Assembly (NCBI RefSeq): GCF_002483205.1
Contig: NZ_DLHM01000006.1
Span: forward strand, 124,001-188,000
Length of the DNA stretch: 64,000 nt
DNA from: Flavihumibacter sp. UBA7668
Lineage (GTDB): Bacteria > Bacteroidota > Bacteroidia > Chitinophagales > Chitinophagaceae
Direction of reading: 5' to 3'
The position numbers and the translations under genes were made by a program. Below are positions 61,521 to 64,000 of this stretch, piece after piece (position 1 is the stretch's first letter; every line of letters begins with the position of its first letter). The notes beneath the pieces were generated by a model. That model saw nothing but the letters and a program-made list of their open reading frames with translations, was not told the DNA's origin and did no database searches.

Positions 61521-63218
61521 CTATTCAGTTATTACCGGGTCTTCGAAAAGTTCAAATTTAGTTTTTGGCCGGCGCTTTTCCAACCATTTAAATCCTCGTA
61601 ACCGCATTTCTCCATGATTCACCTGTCTGAATGGATACAACGTGCCTTCCACCGAACTGCGAAATACAACCCGGTTTAATTCCTTATTGGCAAAATAAAA
61701 ATCGATTATATCGGCCGTGGATCGATTCACTCCTGAATAGGCGCTGTCCTGATCCTGCGCATAATATATACTTTCTGCTGATCCTTTTGCCCGCATATAA
61801 TGGATGGCCCCATCTATGAAATACCCATTAATGGTATTGCCCTTGATCTGATTATAAAAATCATCGGCCGTGCGATTAATCACCAGTCCATTATCAAAAA
61901 CATGGAGGCGCTCCGGTGCCTGATTTTTTGTGTACATGAATATTGTATCGCCTGTAATCTGTGTTCCATTTGCCCAGGCTACCGGATCCCGGAACATCCG
62001 AAAGATGGAATCCACTCCTGAATAAAACAAACTATCACAAACCGCCTGCAGGGAATCACTAAAAATCCGAACCCGGTTCCATGCCTGGAAATACCGATTT
62101 CGGTTCGTTGTATCGGCCGGATCCAATACCGTTAATTGCCAGGCGCTGTCTGATAAAACAGTACTATCTGCAATACCCGTGCTGTCTGTGGAAAGACTAT
62201 CCGCTACCACTTGCACCGGTCGGATAAATGTTTTCTGGTAATCCTTTTTATCCGTTAGTCGAGCTGAAAAAAGCGTATCTGCCGTAACAAAAATGGAATC
62301 TTCTTTTTGTTTGATGATCATCAGCGGGCGCTGGGTAGCCAGCAAAGTATTCGTCTTTTTATTTGCTTTCAGATCATTGGCCAATATGGAAATTCCCTGT
62401 GCCGTATCCCGAAACACCGCATTGCCGCGCGCATAACTGTCGCCGGTATTGTCATCAAATCCAACATCATCTCCTGTAATAAAAGTAGTTCCGTCTTTGA
62501 TCTGCGGACGGCGACCGAATTTGGCCACCTTATTTTTCATATCATAATAGCCTTCCGAGGTGGTTATATCACGGCGACCACTATCTGAAAGAATCCTCGT
62601 CTTTGTTATGAAAGTGGCAATTCGGCTTTCGGTATTAAAGAGTAAAGAATCCGTTTCCAGATCATACTCCGGATCTTTCATCTTCACATCTTTTTTGAAA
62701 TACACATCTTTCATATCGCCATAGTAAGTGGCTTCCTTACTGGTAAGCACGGTTTTTTCACTCACCACCTTGCCGCCATTCGTATAGGTTCCAATCTTCA
62801 GATTGGTATCGTATTCCAGGTCATTGGTAGTGAGCACACCTTTGCCATCTGTAAGCCGTACGTTTTTTTTGAGATAGGCTTTTTTCTCGTTGGAATAATA
62901 GATCAGGTATTGGGCGTAGGTATGAATACTATCTGCATCATTGATATGCACATTGCCGAATGCTTCTACTATGCCGGTAGCCGGATTAATAACAGCACTA
63001 TCGCAATAAAATTTGGTGGTTCCCTGTTCGAGAAAAACATTGCCGGCCAACATCTGTAATTCAGTCACCGAATCTTTTTTGAGATAACGAAACCGGTCCG
63101 TTTTTCGAACCAGTACAATGTCCATTGTATCAGCTGCAACAGGCACAGGCTCCTGGGCACCAGCTAGCATAGGTGCCAGAAAAAGCAACCAGCTCAGAAC
63201 AAATCCAACTAGTCGCAT
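61521..63218 (-). CDS. OstA-like protein (LPS-transport related)
   Basis: A protein of about 565 residues with a signal peptide; I prefer the start MRLVGFVLSWLLFLAPMLAGAQ at 63218 to the ATG at 63254, which would add 12 polar residues. It consists of OstA/LptA-like beta repeats (AGNVFLEQGTTKFYCDSAVI, AFGNVHINDADSIHTYAQYL, GDMKDVYFKKDVKM, DTAQGISILANDLKANKKTN), which in LptA and LptD form the lipopolysaccharide slide. In Bacteroidota this gene type is typically clustered with an MCE-domain gene and an amidase gene; here the MCE gene is immediately upstream. Probably a periplasmic factor in outer-membrane lipid transport. Confidence 0.85.
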   Translation of the reverse strand: MRLVGFVLSWLLFLAPMLAGAQEPVPVAADTMDIVLVRKTDRFRYLKKDSVTELQMLAGNVFLEQGTTKFYCDSAVINPATGIVEAFGNVHINDADSIHTYAQYLIYYSNEKKAYLKKNVRLTDGKGVLTTNDLEYDTNLKIGTYTNGGKVVSEKTVLTSKEATYYGDMKDVYFKKDVKMKDPEYDLETDSLLFNTESRIATFITKTRILSDSGRRDITTSEGYYDMKNKVAKFGRRPQIKDGTTFITGDDVGFDDNTGDSYARGNAVFRDTAQGISILANDLKANKKTNTLLATQRPLMIIKQKEDSIFVTADTLFSARLTDKKDYQKTFIRPVQVVADSLSTDSTGIADSTVLSDSAWQLTVLDPADTTNRNRYFQAWNRVRIFSDSLQAVCDSLFYSGVDSIFRMFRDPVAWANGTQITGDTIFMYTKNQAPERLHVFDNGLVINRTADDFYNQIKGNTINGYFIDGAIHYMRAKGSAESIYYAQDQDSAYSGVNRSTADIIDFYFANKELNRVVFRSSVEGTLYPFRQVNHGEMRLRGFKWLEKRRPKTKFELFEDPVITE

Positions 63219-63219
63219 A

Positions 63220-64000
63220 TTATTGGGATTGGGGCGTAGTTTGTGTAGAATCATTTAATGGTGCCTGTAGCGGCTTGCTCCTATCTTTTCGACCGAAAAC
63301 CGACACATTGATATATCGCTTCGGATTGGTTCTTAAATCGTCGAGCAAAATATTCAAACTCCGCGAAGTGTTTTCCAGATTCTGGTATAATTTTTTGTCA
63401 TTTAACAAGAGTCCGATGGAACCATCCTTGCTATTGGCTTTTGCTACCACTCCGTTCAGGTTTCCAATAGCTCCCTGCAGGGATGTAACCGTGCCTTTAA
63501 TATCTGCCGTAGCCAACTGGTCAGTGGTTTTTTCCAAATTGCTCAGCGTGTGTGTGATCGTTTCATTATTAGCAGCCAGATTTGCTGTTACCGATTCAAG
63601 ATTTTGCATTGATTTATTCAGATTGCTATTCTGAGAGGCAATCAGTTGATTCAAACCTGCAGACGCTTTGGAAAGATTGGCTACAATTACATGAAAATTA
63701 TCTTTGGTAGCCGGATCAAAATAGGTTCCTACTACCTGAATCAGCGAATCAAGTGAAATCAGTGTGGCATCGAGCGATTTCAATGCAGGATTCAGGCTTC
63801 CGCTTACTTCATCCATCAGCCCGGCTTTCACCCGACTGGTTATCGTATCTCCATCTGCCAGGAATTCTCCTGCATTGCCAGGTTCAATTACCAGGCTGGA
63901 TGTGCCGAGTAAATCTGCATTAATATAGGAAACCGAGTTTTTTGGAATATTGATATGCCGGGCCAGATTAATGGTAACCACGATGCCATCTTCAATATTG
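63220..64000 (-). CDS. MCE/MlaD-family protein, 5' end outside window
   Basis: The frame is open through the right edge of the window, so only the C-terminal part of about 260 residues is present. It begins inside the MCE domain (EDGIVVTINLARHINIPKNS, then DLLGTSSLVIEPG), followed by a long alpha-helical region (LKSLDATLISLDSLIQVVG, LNKSMQNLESVTANLAANNE, TITHTLSNLEKTTDQLATAD). MCE proteins form rings that bind and shuttle phospholipids between membranes. The stop directly abuts the OstA-like start, consistent with a conserved envelope-lipid operon. Confidence 0.88.
   Translation of the reverse strand, partial: NIEDGIVVTINLARHINIPKNSVSYINADLLGTSSLVIEPGNAGEFLADGDTITSRVKAGLMDEVSGSLNPALKSLDATLISLDSLIQVVGTYFDPATKDNFHVIVANLSKASAGLNQLIASQNSNLNKSMQNLESVTANLAANNETITHTLSNLEKTTDQLATADIKGTVTSLQGAIGNLNGVVAKANSKDGSIGLLLNDKKLYQNLENTSRSLNILLDDLRTNPKRYINVSVFGRKDRSKPLQAPLNDSTQTTPQSQ

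Overview
The window reads as a chromosome segment of a Bacteroidota bacterium, most likely family Chitinophagaceae. This rests on a SusC/SusD pair, several large TonB-dependent receptors with carboxypeptidase-regulatory N-termini, short Crp/Fnr regulators of about 190 residues, an OstA-like/MCE gene pair, A/T-rich genes without strong Shine-Dalgarno sites, and intergenic GGTGAAA and ACTTCAAA repeat arrays. The assignment is inference from gene families and style; no rRNA gene is present.

Layout. 1-7.8 kb: end of a FucP-type sugar permease, converging on a minus-strand operon of two tandem GH116 glycosidases and a CobW-type GTPase. 7.9-12.1 kb: MORN/Sel1 repeat protein, a secreted coiled-coil protein and a BAAT-type hydrolase. 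12.1-15.9 kb: Crp/Fnr regulator, SDR and ketopantoate-reductase-like genes, with a divergent MocR regulator. 15.9-20.7 kb: two tiny cysteine-rich proteins, an iron-uptake pair (TonB receptor plus PepSY membrane protein) and a small outer-membrane barrel. 20.8-27.6 kb: a three-gene locus of a caspase-like peptidase with a peptidoglycan-binding tail and two very large proteins that I cannot assign to any family. This is the best candidate for an undescribed system.

27.9-37.7 kb is an accessory region ending at tRNA-Leu(CAA). It holds an IS630-family element, at least three broken genes (two showing single-base type frameshifts), a GC-richer GH127 arabinofuranosidase, a TIR-domain protein with a WxxxE motif, and several orphan proteins of the immunity/defence type. 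37.9-44.8 kb: peroxiredoxin; an operon-like set of YCF48-type protein, two membrane proteins and a TonB receptor under a second Crp/Fnr gene; then purC. 44.9-48.7 kb: a TonB receptor translationally coupled to a two-domain fasciclin lipoprotein. 49-51.6 kb: ychF and a fused SpmA/SpmB-like membrane protein, followed by an elaborate nested inverted repeat. 51.7-60.2 kb: a SusC/SusD locus with a secreted phosphoesterase-PQQ propeller fusion, flanked by two paralogous DeoR regulators. 60.3-64 kb: nhaA, an OstA-like protein and a partial MCE protein.

Regulatory themes visible in the DNA: perfect TTGAT-N4-ATCAA boxes sit directly beside both Crp/Fnr genes; an 11-base word is shared upstream of both DeoR genes; and GC-rich palindromic units recur inside one glycosidase gene and beside the tRNA.
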